Shown here piece by piece: positions 63,805-64,000 of a stretch of DNA of 64,000 nt. Origin of the DNA: Trinickia soli (GTDB taxonomy: Bacteria > Pseudomonadota > Gammaproteobacteria > Burkholderiales > Burkholderiaceae); the NCBI RefSeq assembly GCF_002879855.1, contig NZ_PNYB01000003.1, forward strand, positions 284,022 to 348,021, given 5' to 3'. The first letter of the stretch is position 1. Each line of letters opens with the position of its first letter. The notes beneath the pieces were generated by a model. That model saw only the letters and a program-made list of their open reading frames with translations, was not told the DNA's origin and did not search any database. A program made the translations under genes and the position numbers.

Positions 63805-64000
63805 ACCGCAAGCAGTCCGTCTATCCGCTGCAACCGCCTCGCGAGCGCGGCACCGGGCGCGCGTTCGCGTTCGCGCTGCTGATGCACGTCTTGCTCGGGC
63901 TGTTCCTCTATCACGGCATCCACTGGCAGAACAGCACGCCGGCCGGAGCCGAAGCCGAGCTGTGGACGGACATTCCGCCCACGCCCACGCAGCCCCCTCC
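63801..64000 (+). CDS. tolA: TolA, 3'-truncated by window edge
   Basis: The first 66 residues of TolA: a basic N terminus, one membrane helix (AFAFALLMHVLLGLFLYHGI) and the start of a Pro-rich region (WTDIPPTPTQPP) before the expected long helical domain. The start overlaps the tolR stop by four bases. The rest lies beyond the window. Confidence 0.93.
   Translation, partial: MNRKQSVYPLQPPRERGTGRAFAFALLMHVLLGLFLYHGIHWQNSTPAGAEAELWTDIPPTPTQPP

Overview
The window is high-GC DNA (roughly two thirds G+C by eye) from a Burkholderiaceae chromosome, most likely the Burkholderia/Paraburkholderia/Trinickia group. This rests on codon use, on the glyA-nrdR and ybgC-tolQ-tolR-tolA core blocks at the right end, and on the recognisable protein families. 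No rRNA, tRNA, CRISPR array, insertion sequence or prophage was seen.

Region 1 (1-1102) is the 3' part of an SSS-family symporter. Region 2 (1175-32569) is a large accessory exopolysaccharide locus. Its right half is a long leftward gene series: GlxA/AraC-type regulator, manC, wcaJ-type initiating transferase, wza, wzc, gmd, fcl, two glycosyltransferases, then a WcaF-type acetyltransferase and a GMC oxidoreductase. A secreted small protein is encoded on the opposite strand inside it. The left half carries three more glycosyltransferases, a Wzx flippase, a Wzy-like polymerase and a membrane acyltransferase on alternating strands, with a TauE/SafE permease among them. ManC, Gmd and Fcl make GDP-L-fucose, WcaJ starts the lipid-linked unit, five glycosyltransferases extend it, the acyltransferases decorate it, Wzx/Wzy flip and polymerise it, and Wzc/Wza export it. 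Rightward of an AT-rich divergent control region lie two tandem paralogous lipoprotein glycoside hydrolases and a second GlxA/AraC-type regulator, so the hydrolase and the regulator are both duplicated. The hydrolases may trim or release the polymer.

Region 3 (32621-47866) is catabolic and mixed: LysR regulator with a DsbA-family isomerase, TAXI-type binding protein, old-yellow-enzyme reductase, xanthine dehydrogenase xdhA-xdhB-xdhC (XdhC lacks its N-terminal domain), an MFS transporter, an SBP56/methanethiol-oxidase-like protein with a membrane partner, a class V aminotransferase, and an Osa/ParB-fold-like protein.

Region 4 (48035-54922) holds an enoyl-CoA hydratase, the homogentisate pathway pair hmgA-fahA, a degenerate EAL protein, and a divergent IclR regulator/glutaryl-CoA dehydrogenase pair with a perfect palindrome between them. 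Region 5 (55223-64000) has a YqjD/YqjE-type membrane stress trio, a tightly overlapped minor-pilin operon (fimT-pilV-pilW-pilX-pilE, no pilY1), glyA-nrdR, and the start of the tol-pal operon, cut off in tolA.
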